The notes: generated by a model from the letters alone, not told the origin. A stretch of 64,000 nt of DNA from Tetradesmus obliquus (GCA_030272155.1 CP126194.1:7671001-7735000), one strand, 5' to 3'; positions 23,314 through 34,540 are shown, counted from the first letter of the stretch. A program made the numbers and translations.

Positions 23314-26300
23314 AGCAGGCAGCCTCCCAGCAGGCGCGGCCTGCTGACTGCCTGCAGTGGGCCCCCGTGGCTGCCTGCAAGGACGCCTGGCTGGCTGGTG
23401 CGAGGCGTAGCGTGCAGCGCGGCGGCGTGGGGCTGGGTGCATGCAGCGAGCCATCCGGTGAGGCACACAGACACGGCTGCCCATCTGTTGCTGCGGAGTG
23501 GTGTTGGGGTGTCTGCAGCGAAGCACATGTTGCTGCTGTTGTCTCAGTTTGGCTGTCCTGCACAATGCAAGCCATGTTTGCCCTGCTTCACCCGCACATG
23601 TTGCATATGCTGCTTCCGCAGCGTGCGTGAAAGCCGCCACGTGTGGGCGGATGCAGGTGAAGCTGCTGCTGGTGCGAGTGAAGCAGTGCATGTGTTCTGT
23701 TCACCTTGCTCCTGCTCACAGCAGGTCGTGCTGCCTGCCGCCCCTGTTCATGCTGCAGCCGGCTGGCCTGTGGGTCAGTGCTGCTGGCCGGGCCTGCCCA
23801 GCAGCAGCTGGGACAGTTTCGCGGCGCAGCAGCGCACGGCGCAGCGCTGGGCGGGTGGTGAGCAGCAGCACAGCTCGCCAGACGCCGGCCTGGCCTGGCT
23901 GCTGGCGGTGATAGGAGCACGCAGCAGCAGCAGCGGCGGCAGCGGTGGCAGCAGTGGCAGTGGTGGTAGCAGCAGCGGCAGCGGCGGCAGAGCGGGCAGT
24001 GAGGCAGTGCCTGGTCAAAACTTTTATTTTGCTGCCAGCAAAGAGTTCATGGGCGCCAGGCCTGGCTGTGTGTACAAGCTTGGCAACCTTGGCTTGGGCT
24101 ACTACAGGGACACACCCCACTCACGTGAAACTGTTACACTCACCGTTACAGCTGGGCCTGGCAGCAGCCAGCCTGTGGAGGCTGAGCCGGAGCTGGGCAG
24201 CTGCAAGGAGCTGCTGCAGCAGCTGGCAGCGCTCAGCAAGGGCGTCAGGTGCGGGGTGGTGCCCTCAGCACTGCAGCAGCATCACCAGACCTACTTGTGC
24301 TGATGCTGCTGCATGTTGTGCAGTTGCAACGCATAGCTGTGAAGATAGCGCATGGTTGCATCGTGCATGGTGCTGCTGTTGCGCCGCGTCCTGTTGTGCT
24401 GCGCCGCTTCAAGCCGCTCTTGATGGCACCTGCGTGCAGGTACGGGCTGCCGCTGCTGCAGCTGTGCCATGCGCTGCTGACGGCTGGCGACCGCAGCAGC
24501 TGCCTGGCGCTGCTGCCCCAGGCGCTGCTGCCGCAGGGCTGTGACCTGGCGGCGCTGTGCCCCAACAGCTGCCTGGTGGCGGCGCTGCAGGCGCTGCTGC
24601 CTGTGGCGGCCAAGCATGGTGAGGGGCGCATCATGGTGCCTGGCCAGGCGGCTCGCAGTGTGGCAGAGCACTGCTGTGCTGGACGATGCTGCGAAGCTAT
24701 GCAAACATGTGACTGGAGTGGCATACAGCCTGCAACTCGTTTCCGCAGCTTCAACATACTTCGAGTCGGGACAGAGCCTCGCACTTCCCACTATCTGCTC
24801 AATGCTTGCGCCTTGCTGCCGCCGCCCGCCAGGTGACGTGCCGCTGCGCGTGTCTGCTGCCGTCACGGCGCTGCTCATCATGCGGCGCCCGCTGCCCGCG
24901 TCCATGCTGGCAGACGCTGACGTGTTGGCAGGTGAGGGCAGCGGCAGGCAGGAATGCAGCGCAGCACCTTGACTGCATGATTGTGTGCCTGGACAACGCC
25001 AAGGTACTGCACGCTGCACCACCGTACAGTGCTGCTGTCTTCCCTCTTATTCCTGAGGCTGTTGGTTGGCGCTGCAGCTGCGCCTCAGCCTGGGGACCAA
25101 TAGCGTGCGGCTGGTGCCCTGCTGCTGTGCTGCGCAGGTGTGATGGGCTGGTGGTGTGGGCTGGTGGCCGCGCTGTACACGCCGCCGGAGGAGTGGGCCG
25201 CTGTCGCCTTCAGCGGCGTGCCCAGCATGCTCAGCGGCATGAGCCGCGAGTACGTCCAGGCCGCGGTGCGTGGCAGCAGGGCGGTAGACTTGACACCTGG
25301 GCAGTTGACAGGGCCGTGTGGACATGCAACATCTGCTGTTTGCTGCAGCGGAGCTGCTACACTAGCACAGCTATGCAGCACAGACGGTCACCCTCTGCCA
25401 CCCCAGCGTGTGCGGCGGCCTGCTTTCCAAAGGCCTTATGATGTGTATCCAGACACACAGGCATACACCGTGGTTGCTTTGTACTGATCACGTACATCCG
25501 CAGGGCGCCGGTTTGAGGCTGTCACTGCTGCACTGCTGCTGCTGCTGTTGCATCCTGCAGAGCGGCAGCAACTGGCAGGCGCTGCAGCGGCTGCTGGTGC
25601 GCTGCGTGCTGCCCGCGCTGGGCGCGCAGCAGCCGGGGCAGGCGCAGGCCGTGGGCATCGTGCCTGGCGGGGGGCTGCGGGACCTGGGCGGCGCGCCGCT
25701 GCCTGCACAGCAGGTGCGGGAGGCTGCTGTGATGGGATATCATGCACTCACAACACAGATCTCGAGTATGGCAGCATGCAAGCGAGTATTCCTAGTCCTT
25801 TCAGGTCTGCGCATTGTGCAGTGGTGCGGTGCACACGCACGCTGAGGATGTTGAAGGCAACAATGCATGCTGCGCTTTTGTGTCTTTATTACTGCTGCTG
25901 CTGCTGTTGAAACTGCCGCAGGGCTACGCCATGCTGCTCGCGTGTGATGCTGTCTCCAAGGCGCCCTGGCCCCTGCAGCTATACCTCAGCAGGTGGGATC
26001 AGCCACAGGCAGCCGGATGTGCGCTCAGTGTTCGCTGCTGTGCTGGCAGCTGTCAGTGCTGGTTAGTTGCTCATACATCAGTCCTGACGTGCTCCACGCG
26101 AAGAGGTTGCTTCAGTTGCCTCTTTAAGCAGCTCAGTCTAGCTGGCGCTGATGTGCCACGTTGCAACTCGCCCCACGCCACCGCTGCTGCTGTGCGCCGC
26201 GCTGCAGGCTGTGCTGGTCGCTGCAGCTGGCGCCCGACCTGCCCGCCCTGGCGCAGCTGCTGTGCCCCGCACTGTCTGCGGCGGTGCAGCGCCACCTGCA

Positions 26301-29300
26301 GGGCCTGGCTGAGGGCCCGCCGCCTGACATGGCCGCCTGGAAGGCGCAGCGCACGGCGCGCAGCATCACAGGGCAGGGCTCCGCCAGGTGCGCCGGCTGG
26401 GTTGCTGCTGCTGCTGCACAGCACATGGGATGGTGTGTGGCCGGCTGGGTTGCTGCTGCTGCTGCACAGCACATGGGGTGGTGTGTGGCCGGCTGGGTTG
26501 CTGCTGCTGCTGCACAGCAGATGGGGTGGTGTGTGGCCGGCTGGGTTGCTGCTGCTGCTGCACAGCACATGGGGTGGTGTGTGGCCGGCTGGGTTGCTGC
26601 TGCTGCTGCACAGCACATGGGGTGGTGTGTGGCCGGCTGGGTTGCTGCTGCTGCTGCACAGCACATGGGGTGGTGTGTGGCCGGCTGGGTTGCTGCTGCT
26701 GCTGCACAGCACATGGGGTGGTGTGTGGCCGGCTGGGTTGCTGCTGCTGCTGCACAGCACATGGAGTGGTGTGTGGCCGGCTGGGCGGTGGTCTTCTGCA
26801 GGTTTTGCGTATCAAGCGCAGCAGCGAGAGGGTGGATGCGACTGCAGTGCATGTACCGCCTGCTGTGCGCCCCTGCCTACCCTACAGCAGCTGTGCTCCA
26901 GTGCTGTGCACTCAGCCAGTCGCTGTGTTGCATGATTGTTGATGCTCCCTCCCCTGCAGGGCGCGCGAGTGGGTGGGCGCGGTGCTGACCTGGCTGGGGG
27001 CCGAGCTGGGCGCGGCTGAGCGCGGCGGCAGCAGTGGCGGCGCGCCTGCCAGCAGGTGGCGGCTGGGCCAGGCGGAGCTGGCGGGCTTTGTGGATGCGGT
27101 GCGCGGCCGGGTGGGGCGGGTCGAATGCAGCGGGCTTGAGGGACACCCTGCTGGCCTAAGTGGGGACGCAACAGGCGGCTTGCGTGTCTGATCCGACATG
27201 CCTTTTGTCTAATAGCGGCGCCACCTGTGCGGTGTTTGAGAACGTAAAACAGCAGCACATACATGTCGAAATAAATCTGAGTCACGCTTTTTGTCGGCTT
27301 GTTGTCGTTGCTGCTGTGCTGCCTCCACAGCTGTGCGCGGCACTGCACGGCTGGCATGCCCCGGAGCTGCTGCCGCTGGCTGTGGCGCTGCACCAGCTGC
27401 AGCCGGCACACCACCAGCACAGCCGCCAGCACAGCCGCCAGCACAAGCAGCAGCCCACCCTGGCGCCAGCCGTGCTGCGGCTGCTGCGGTCCGCGCTGCT
27501 GCCTGGAGTGGGCCGTGCTGAGGAGCTTGCTGGCAGCGGCTGCGTGACTGGCGGGGCCTACAAGGCTGCCCTGGCTGCGCTGATGGGGGATGAGGCGCTG
27601 CTGCGGGGGCTGCCCCAGGAGGTGGCCCGCAGCCTGGCGCTGACCTACTGGCAGCAGGTGGGCGGTGGTGTGCGGGGTGGGGTGGGGGGGGGGGGGGGGA
27701 GGGGGGTGATGGCGCGGGTGTGTGGGGGTGGAAGGTGGGGGTGGGGGGGGGGGGGATGGGGGCTGTCTGGTAGGGAGGACACGCAGTGACCGAAAGGCAG
27801 TTGTGATGCGCAAGTAGCACGAGCTGCGTCGGGCGTCTGCTGCATCCAACAGAGGCTGCCTCTGCTGCTTGCTGAATCACCGAAAGGACCTCATGCTGTG
27901 TTGGGTGGTTTGCGTCACGCTATCATTTCTGTTGTATGCAGGAGGCGACGCCTGCCGCGCTGCTGACTGCCAATGAGATGCTGCTCAAGCTGGAGGGCCC
28001 CGGCAGTGCGCAGGCGCTGCAGCTGCCGCAGGGCACAGGCCTGACAGCAGCAGCAGCAGCAGCAGCAGCAGGCGGCGGCGCGGCAGGCAGCAGCGCTGCC
28101 GCTGCCGCCGCTGGCCTTGGGTGCTTGCTGGGCGGCGCTGGCGGCGCTGCTGCGCTGCCTCGCGTGCACGGGGTGCTGCTGTGCCATCTTGACCTGGTGC
28201 CCAGCAGGGCCGGGCTGGAGGCGGCTGGGCTGCGCTTCCTGCAGCTGCAGGTGAGGGGGGAGGGCGTGTGGGGGGGTGGCAGCGGGTGCAAGGGGTAAGA
28301 TTCTTGCTGTGGAGAGGCAGCTGGTTGGCATGCTGACTGATGCAAGGCAGGGGGTGCGGTGTGCTTCACCTGCTGTTGCTGTGGTGCCGCACACACTACT
28401 CAACAAGCTCCTGCACACACTAGGTGACGTGTACTCAACAAGCTCCTGCACACACTACTCAACAAGCTCCTGCACACACTAGGTGACGTGTACTCAACAA
28501 GCTCCTGCACACACTAGGTGACGTGTACTCAACAAGCTCCTGTACACACTAGGTGACGTGTGCATCCTGGTTGTCGGCACAGCATGTCCTGCCTGATGCC
28601 TTCCCTCAGCACAAACAGCTGCCTGCTGCTGCACACCTGCTGCTGCACACCTGCTGCTGCACACCTGCTGCTGCACACCTGTCCACGCTGCCGCTCTGCC
28701 TGCGTGTCTTCCCTGCAGGTGCATGCCGGCAACAGGCAGTACGAGGCGGCACTGGAGTCGGCCTTCAACGCGCCGCAGGACAGCAACAGCAGCAGCAGCA
28801 GCCAAGACGCTGGTGGTGCCGTGGGCCTGTCAGCGCAGATGGAGGTGGCTGATGCTGTGCTGCGCCTGGTGGCAGACAACGCAGCCACGCCCAGCATCAG
28901 GTGCGGTGCAGCACACGCTTGCTGCCCGCATTTTGATTTCATGCCAACCGGGTTTGACAGCAACGCTCCAAATGCCAGGGTGCCTCTGCCCTAGCCCCGT
29001 GTTGTTCTTCAGGCATGTGTGCTGATTAAGGCATGTGAGCTTGTGCACACGCATGCTGTCCGACACAGTGACGTTGAAGCAGCACAAGTTTGCTGCCTGC
29101 CTGCCCTCACACATGTTCACACATCTCTCAGGACCCAGCCATACTCACCGAACAACTGCCCTGCCCCCCACCTCCACCCCTCTGCCTGCTGCAGCGGCCT
29201 GCTGTCATCGCCGCCCTACCTGGCGCTGCTGGGGCTGCATGTGCCCGGGGCCTGCAGCGAGGGCGGCGCGGGTGACGGCCTGCTGGCGGGGCTCAGCGCT

Positions 29301-30476
29301 GCCATGCAGGGCCACCTGCTGCGGTGCGTGGGCAGGCGGCGGGCAGCACGGCTGGCATGGCCTGCTGGGGTGCTCCTGCACTGCATCGCTTGTAGAGCGC
29401 AGCAATCCAATGGTTAATGCACTTTACCAGACACACGTGTGAACACAACATGGTGCCTGCCTGAAACACTGTACTCGACCTGTTGCTGACTCTCGAGTGT
29501 CGTGTTGCGGTGCGTGCACTGCGCACTGCGCACCCCTGCTCCTCGCAGGCTGCAGATGTGGCGGCTGGCGCGGCTCATCGTCAGCCGCCCGCCAGGCATC
29601 CACCAGCGCATCAGCGCGGGGCCGGCCTTCCTAGCCGCGCGCAACTACGGCGCCCCCGTGTACAACGCCGGCCACATGCCGCACCCGCCCAGCTGGCTGG
29701 CCCCGGAGGTGCTGGGCCGCTGGGCGGCAACGCCGCTGGCGGCGCTGCAGGGCCACCTGGCCGAGCAGGGCCGCTGGGCGCAGGCGACAGCCGCGGCGCG
29801 CAGCTCGCCCGCTGAGGCTGCGCGCGCGCTGTGTGCTGCGTTTGAGGCGCAGGAGCAGTCGCTGCTGTGGTGCCTGCTGCGCTACTCCGCGCTGGTGCCT
29901 GGGCTGCAGCTGGAGCGTGACCTGGTGGGGCTGCTGAGCACGGAGCAGCGCTTGCTGCTGGGGCAGCTGCCTGTGCTGATGATGGGGCTGGGGGCGCAGC
30001 TGAAGCAGCAGGAGGCGCGGCCGCGGCTGATGTGGGCCTACGCCGCCCTGAGGCTGCCAGAGGTGCGCGGCGGGGCTGGCTGCAGAGTGCTGCTTGACAG
30101 TCCGCCAAGCATGGCTGTGACTGTGCAGGGTTGGGTGGGTGCCGTTAGAAGTGCAAGCCATCAGAGCGCGATGTGGCATGTGGATGCCGGTTCCTGCGTG
30201 CCTGACCTGCTGCTGCTGCTGCTGCCGCAGATCCCCGCCAAGGTGCGGCGCTACATCGCGCGCAGCGCACACGACCGGGCCAGCCTGCAGCGCTACCTGG
30301 CCAAGAGCACGCTGGCCGAGCTGCAGGCGCTCAAGGCTGAGGCGCTGCCCTGGGCGGGCTGGGACATGGGCCAGAAGGCGGCGCAGGCGGCGGAGGCGGC
30401 GGAGTGGCTGTGGTGGCTGGCCTTCACCTGGCCACGCACGCGCGCAGCAGCAGGCGCGCCCGTGATGCTCATATGA
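13877..30476 (+). CDS. Giant SWIM-like zinc-finger protein, 32 exons, 2,771 aa
   Basis: I followed 32 exons with consistent phase from ATG 13877 to TGA 30474-30476: 13877-13955, 14063-14475, 14768-14979, 15428-15770, 16072-16248, 16435-16581, 16743-17128, 17390-17801, 18006-18290, 18528-18735, 18813-18964, 19179-19340, 19628-19715, 20351-20717, 20954-22054, 22331-22599, 22795-23009, 23316-23457, 23759-24248, 24440-24618, 24833-24931, 25138-25265, 25561-25713, 25922-25992, 26208-26387, 26960-27110, 27331-27657, 27942-28250, 28719-28900, 29195-29323, 29549-30062, 30231-30476. Residues ~100-150 look like a SWIM finger (strands, then SSCCPGGF, SFCPCVAALLL), but the usual final CxH is CxC. Other landmarks: CPDC (exon 10), an acidic Asp/Glu/Gln stretch (exon 15), an NLS-like GRKRRRS (exon 16), and PGCVYKLGNLGLGYYRD (exon 19). 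The rest is Leu/Ala-rich helix of unknown fold. Intron 9 uses a GC donor. Function is unknown; a relation to long SWIM proteins such as ZSWIM8 is untested. It could be two genes, but no internal stop or start demands it. Confidence 0.65.
15294..15410 (+). repeat. 39-bp tandem repeat, three copies, just before an acceptor
   Basis: Three 39-bp units start at 15294, 15333 and 15372 and end 17 bases before the acceptor of exon 4 of the SWIM-like gene. Each encodes HISFGAMPRLCA-type 13-mers, open in the same frame as exon 4. It is modelled as intron 3 sequence, but could be exonised by use of an upstream acceptor. Confidence 0.85.
19741..20189 (+). repeat. 35-bp minisatellite in intron 13 of the SWIM-like gene
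   Basis: About twelve units, each made of two 12-bp GTGCACGGCAGT submodules plus a G7 run (period 35 bp; at least one 23-bp unit lacks one submodule). It fills most of the intron between 19716 and 20350. It is open in several frames on both strands, which produces large spurious ORFs. The units are near identical with no unique spacers. Confidence 0.95.
23259..23312 (+). repeat. (CTG)18 triplet run forming an intron 3' end
   Basis: Eighteen CTG triplets run straight into the TGCAG acceptor of exon 18 of the SWIM-like gene, taking the place of a normal polypyrimidine tract. The exon starts at 23316 in the phase left by exon 17. Confidence 0.95.
26393..26790 (+). repeat. 48-bp minisatellite, about eight copies, in intron 25
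   Basis: Units repeat every 48 bp (starts at 26393, 26441, 26489 and so on), with GCTGCTGCTGCTG and ACAGCACATGGGG motifs. Since 48 is a multiple of three, the run is open in several frames. Reading through it from exon 25 arrives out of frame at exon 26, so it is treated as intron. Confidence 0.93.
28395..28680 (+). repeat. 36-bp and 15-bp tandem repeats in intron 28
   Basis: A 36-bp unit (ACTCAACAAGCTCCTG ... ACACACTAGGTGACGTGT) occurs five times from 28395 to about 28560; one copy lacks 13 bases. A second array of a 15-bp unit (CTGCTGCTGCACACC) occurs about four times at 28621-28680. Both lie in the intron before exon 29 of the SWIM-like gene. Confidence 0.9.
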
Positions 30477-31134
30477 GGCGGTGAGCCGTGCTGCTGGCCA
30501 TGCGCGGCTGCCAGGGCTGGCTGCAGGTGTGTGCCGCTCACGCAGCCGGTGCATTAATAGTGCGACTGTACACGACTCTGACTCGGGCGGCTTGCATGGT
30601 GCCTGTGCACTGCAGTTGTCTTTTAGCTTCTACAATGTTGGACTTTGTTTGCAAGATGAACGGGGTGAAGCACTGAATTGCTTTGTGCGTGCCGTTGTTT
30701 AATGTGCTGTGGCAGACGCTGAAGTGTCAGAGGCCTTCAATCCGACATGTGTGAACTCACTTATACTCACCATGCCATCGACAGCATGTGTCAATGCAGC
30801 AGTTGTTGGAAATGCAGCTTACGGGTTGCATGGAAAACTAAGCCCTGTCCCCACTTACAGCTGGCCTGCAATGAAACTGAAGGGGTTGCAGGGGTAGTTG
30901 AACCCTGTGCCTGCACAGCAGGGTTTGCCTTTGTGGTAGTGATCTGGACATCAGCGTTGCTGTGGCTCTTCAACAGCGGTAACAGACCTCTAAATATTTG
31001 CTGCACGCATCAAGCTATACTCTACACATAGGCCGCCAGATATTTTCATCCTACGTGCTCGCGCCTTGCTGTCTTGCCGCCGATCGTCAGTGTGAACCAT
31101 CTGCCCACGTGCACTAAATCATTGTTTGTCGACT
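30477..31134. other. Intergenic: 3' flank of the SWIM-like gene and 5' flank of the STI1-domain gene
   Basis: Both neighbours are on the plus strand. I see no domain-bearing ORF. The sequence from about 30740 to 31130 is less GC-rich and lacks the CAG runs of the genes, as expected for promoter or UTR sequence. Confidence 0.45.
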
Positions 31135-33204
31135 ATGAGGCATGCATGTAGTAGAAGTACTTGTCTCGACACAACGGCTTCCACTTCCTGGCACCGTCCT
31201 CTTCGCTGCACGCAACTGAGCTCTGTTGCGCACGTTAGAGCGCTTGGGAGATGTAAATCAACCTGTATAGTGGTGCGTTTACTGGCTTGTTGGGGAACAA
31301 CCCTGCTTGGCGAAAGCAGCAGCAGAGCTGACCCGACTTCATGTGCCTGGTGCCACGGCTTGTGTGCATGTGCAGAGGGCGACACAGGGAGAAGATCAAC
31401 ATGCACCGCAACAACAGCAGCAGCTGCACAGCAGCATCAGCAGACGGCAGAGCCTTGCAGGCATGGGTGCCTTGCTAGGGCTAGTGCCTGGTGCAGCAAC
31501 AGCCTCACCAAGCTCAGACCTGGTTGAGGTGAGTGAGCAGCAAGCAGCACTACAACGAGCAGAGTTTCTGATGCACACAATCATGTTCCAACCTGGATAT
31601 CATGCAGCACCTTGTTGTAGCGCAGGGCAGCCTGCAACTGCAGCTGTGTTGCTGTGCTGTGTGATGTTTCCTTGCACCTTGTCCCACATGCACCATGCCC
31701 AGCTGCGCCATGCCCGCCTCTGACCTGCAGGGCACGCAGAACTGGCTGCACCTGGGCGTGCAGTCGTACAACCTGTGGTGGCAGGGCCTTGTGGATGGCA
31801 TCGCAAATGATGACCAGACTGGGCTCACCGCAGAGCAGCAGGGCCAGCGCAAGGCGCGCCGCTTCGGTGAGCTTGCCTGGCCAGGGGACAGTAGCAGCGC
31901 CAGCACGGCAGCAAGTGCTACCAGCAGCTGGCATAGCGGCAGAGGTCTTGCGCAGTGCACAGGCCAGCAGCTGCTTGAGGCGCCCCGTGCAGCTGCCTTG
32001 GCCCAAGCGCTGCTGGATTGTGCCTGCTACGGCAACATGTTGCAGCAGCCCAACTGCCATGGCAGCTGCATGCGGCACAACACAGCCAAGTCATTTGTCT
32101 GGATGGTACAGCACCCGCAGCTGCCACCCTTGCAACATGTATTAGCTGTACCTGCCATACCAAGCAATCGCCCTGGAAGACCGTCTTGAGCAGCTTATGC
32201 TCATACTCTTGCCTCCCTGCCCCCTCCCCGCTGCAGGCTCCATCAGCGTGCCCGGGCTGAGCTCCTTCAGCTTCATCCACGGCACGCTGGTGGGAGCCAC
32301 ACTCATCGCGCTGATCAGCCTGGCGGGCTCGGGCAGCGCACGCCAGCAGGAGCAGCAGCAGCAGCAGCTGGTGAGGCAGGTGTGCAGGTTTATACGTGCC
32401 GAGATGCTGCGCAGCTGACTCAGCCCTGGCAGTGCAGGCCTTGTCTGCTGTCCTGCATGCAGATTCACATGGAAGATCATTATGCAACGGGCCTTGTTGC
32501 ATGCTGTGCAGCCGCGCCTTTCTTGACCCACCCTGCCCTCAGCACAGCCGTAACCTCCTGCATCACATGCGCCCTGCTGCGCCCTGCTCCCTGCACCCAC
32601 CTCCCTGCAGCCCGCGCTGCGGCCCGAGGTGGAGGCGGCGCTGGCGCGGCTGCTGGCCAGCCCTGAAACCAGCTCCACCTTCCACGACCCAGCGGTGCAC
32701 GCGGCGCTGCAGGACGTGCGTGCCGACCTGCGCAACATCAACAAGTACCGCGACGACCCCGCAGTCATGACGGTGCGGCTGAGGCGGGAGTGCGCTGCTG
32801 GCAGCCTGGTGCAGCACAGCAAGTGGTTGAGCAGCAGCAAGAGGCAAACGGCTGGTGATAGAGATGCTGTCGATGCGAGCGGCAGGGCAGAATCAGGCGC
32901 TAGGACACCGCAGCGCTGCCGCCAACTGTGCTTGCACTGCAGCCACTGGATTTCCTGGCAGCAGCACGCTTGTTGGGGTGCAGGTTGTGTGGCAGTAGCG
33001 CATATGTCCGATGGTACAGGCTTGCGCTGTAGCTTACACATGCAGCCTGCTGTGGGGCCAATGCACCAAAATTGCTCACGCTTCAAGTGCACAAACAGCT
33101 ATTGATTGAGAGCCTTTGTGCATACGCTGACATGCTGTGCTGCCGCTGCCGCGCAGGCCTTCCAGAAGCTGCTGGAGATTGAGGACATCCTGGAGCGCCT
33201 GTGA
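31135..33204 (+). CDS. Chloroplast membrane protein with twin-arginine signal and TIC40/HOP-like STI1 domain
   Basis: Supported exons: one ending at 31528, then 31731-31866, 32237-32370, 32611-32772 and 33157-33204 (TGA); these keep phase. The first holds SRRQSLAGMGALLGLVPGA ending in ATA: a twin-arginine pair, hydrophobic core and AxA-type site, typical of thylakoid transfer signals. Next is GTQNWLHLGVQSYNLWW, then one membrane segment (IHGTLVGATLIALISLAG), a Gln run, and a C-terminal domain (STFHDPAVHAALQDV, RNINKYRDDPAVMTAFQKL) that matches the STI1 domain of TIC40 and HOP (DP repeats followed by KYxxDxxVM). Inference: a thylakoid or envelope protein in protein biogenesis. It is not a plain TIC40 because it carries an RR signal and a different N-half. 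The start is unresolved: ATG 31135 opens a Ser/Thr/Arg-rich transit-like sequence, and joining it (for example TCT|GTTGCG to GTGCAG|AGG) keeps frame but is a guess. Confidence 0.65.
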
Positions 33205-34185
33205 GGCGGGTGGGAGGAGGCTGGCAGCAGTGCATGCAGCACTGCAGCGCACGGCCTGCACACCACAGCTACAGGGTGGTGTCATCCCCTTGCACAGTCG
33301 GGCAGCATTTTGTTGTAGCATTGTAGCTAGTAGTACAGGTGTCTGTGTTGCTGATTCTGGGTATGTGTGCTTCTGCTGCCACAGTTGGTTTTTGAAGTCA
33401 GTGTTTATGAGTGTTGCAGCGGTGCAGGTTGGGTGAGACGGGCTGCAACGCCACCGCAGCAGGCGGTAGCATCCGGCATGACTGCTCGGCAGTGACCTGC
33501 TGGGCATGACAGTGGCGTGCTGGCAGCAGCAGCAGCATGTTGAACCTGGTGCTATATGTATGAAGCAGCCATCTCGCACACAGCTGCTGTGCATGGTGAG
33601 GAACCGGTGCACGCCATCCGCGCGCAGCTGTGTCCCCCGCTGTGGTGGTGGCTGAAACACAACATTCTTTTTGGGCTGCCCTCTTTTAGCAGCAGTGTAT
33701 GTGGTGTGGTGTTTATAGTAAAAGTCAGGCACAGCAAATCAAACCTGCAGAATAGCCTTTGTGTTGTAGATTCAGCAGCAACGTATTTGCTGCTGCCTTG
33801 CTTCTCCTGCTGGCAAATCATTGCATCAAGGGCAAGAGTTGTACCATGTGAGACGCACTGTGTGGTTTCTGCCATGTATCCTGATACTACTGTGGGGCCG
33901 TGAATAACTGTGCTGTTGAGCTTCACGGCGCAGCCAAGCCCAGAGAGCATCACGTACCTGACTCTGGAATGGCAGGGCAGCACCATTGACAAATGTGTTG
34001 CTCTTGATATGGGCGTATTAACTGCTGAGACCCCTGCCTGCGACGGTGCACCGGCACATGTACCGGGGTTTGCATACTCGTATTCTGTCTTTTTTTATCG
34101 GCGTAGGCTACCGGCTTAATTAAAGTTTGATGTGCCTAGGTTCCAACATGTCACATCTTGCAAGACGCAGGCACAAGCCTATAAC

Positions 34186-34536
34186 ATGTTACATGGTAGG
34201 CTGTGTCACTTGCTACGCATCATTATGAATGCTGCATGTTTTGCTCTTGAGGCTGCTAGATGCATCCACCACATGCGCCGCGCTGGGTATGATGCAGAAT
34301 GTTGCTTCACACACACTAAAAAATTATTGGCTAGGTACCCGCGTGACGCATATAACACGCCGTACTTGCAGTTGCTTGCTTCTATTCGATGGTACTACAA
34401 CTACATTGGCCAGCATGATGACTTGATTTTGGGGCGTGCGGATGAATGGGATCCAACACACCATACTGTGGCTGTGCCATTACCGCCCTTGATGTTGACT
34501 GTTGATGCCAGTGATTCGGATATGGAAATCGACTGA
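34186..34536 (+). CDS. Orphan ORF, 116 aa, unknown, possible mobile-element remnant
   Basis: From the first ATG the reading frame encodes 116 residues; the open frame extends back to 34132. It is rich in Cys, His, Tyr and Arg (CHLLRII, RRAGYDAECCF, TKKLLARYPRDAYN, LQLLASIRWYYNY) and ends in an acidic SDSDMEID tail. Codons are AT-richer than in the neighbours, and there are no introns or poly-Q. The helical RRxGYD ... RYP pattern recalls the thumb region of some reverse transcriptases, but this is only an impression. It may be non-coding. Confidence 0.25.
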   Translation: MLHGRLCHLLRIIMNAACFALEAARCIHHMRRAGYDAECCFTHTKKLLARYPRDAYNTPYLQLLASIRWYYNYIGQHDDLILGRADEWDPTHHTVAVPLPPLMLTVDASDSDMEID

Positions 34537-34540
34537 ATTG

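Noticed and set aside
26133..26852. Minus-strand ORFs with Ala/His/Pro repeats opposite intron 25
   Set aside because: These are shadows of the 48-bp array; no splice-consistent gene can be built and no family motif appears.
30477..31134. tRNA or other structured RNA genes in the spacers
   Set aside because: I looked for A/B boxes and cloverleaf-like pairs in all spacers and saw none; a covariance-model scan would be needed to exclude them.
33552..33992. Minus-strand 146-residue ORF in the AT-rich island
   Set aside because: No domain, no splice support and mixed composition; not enough to call a gene.
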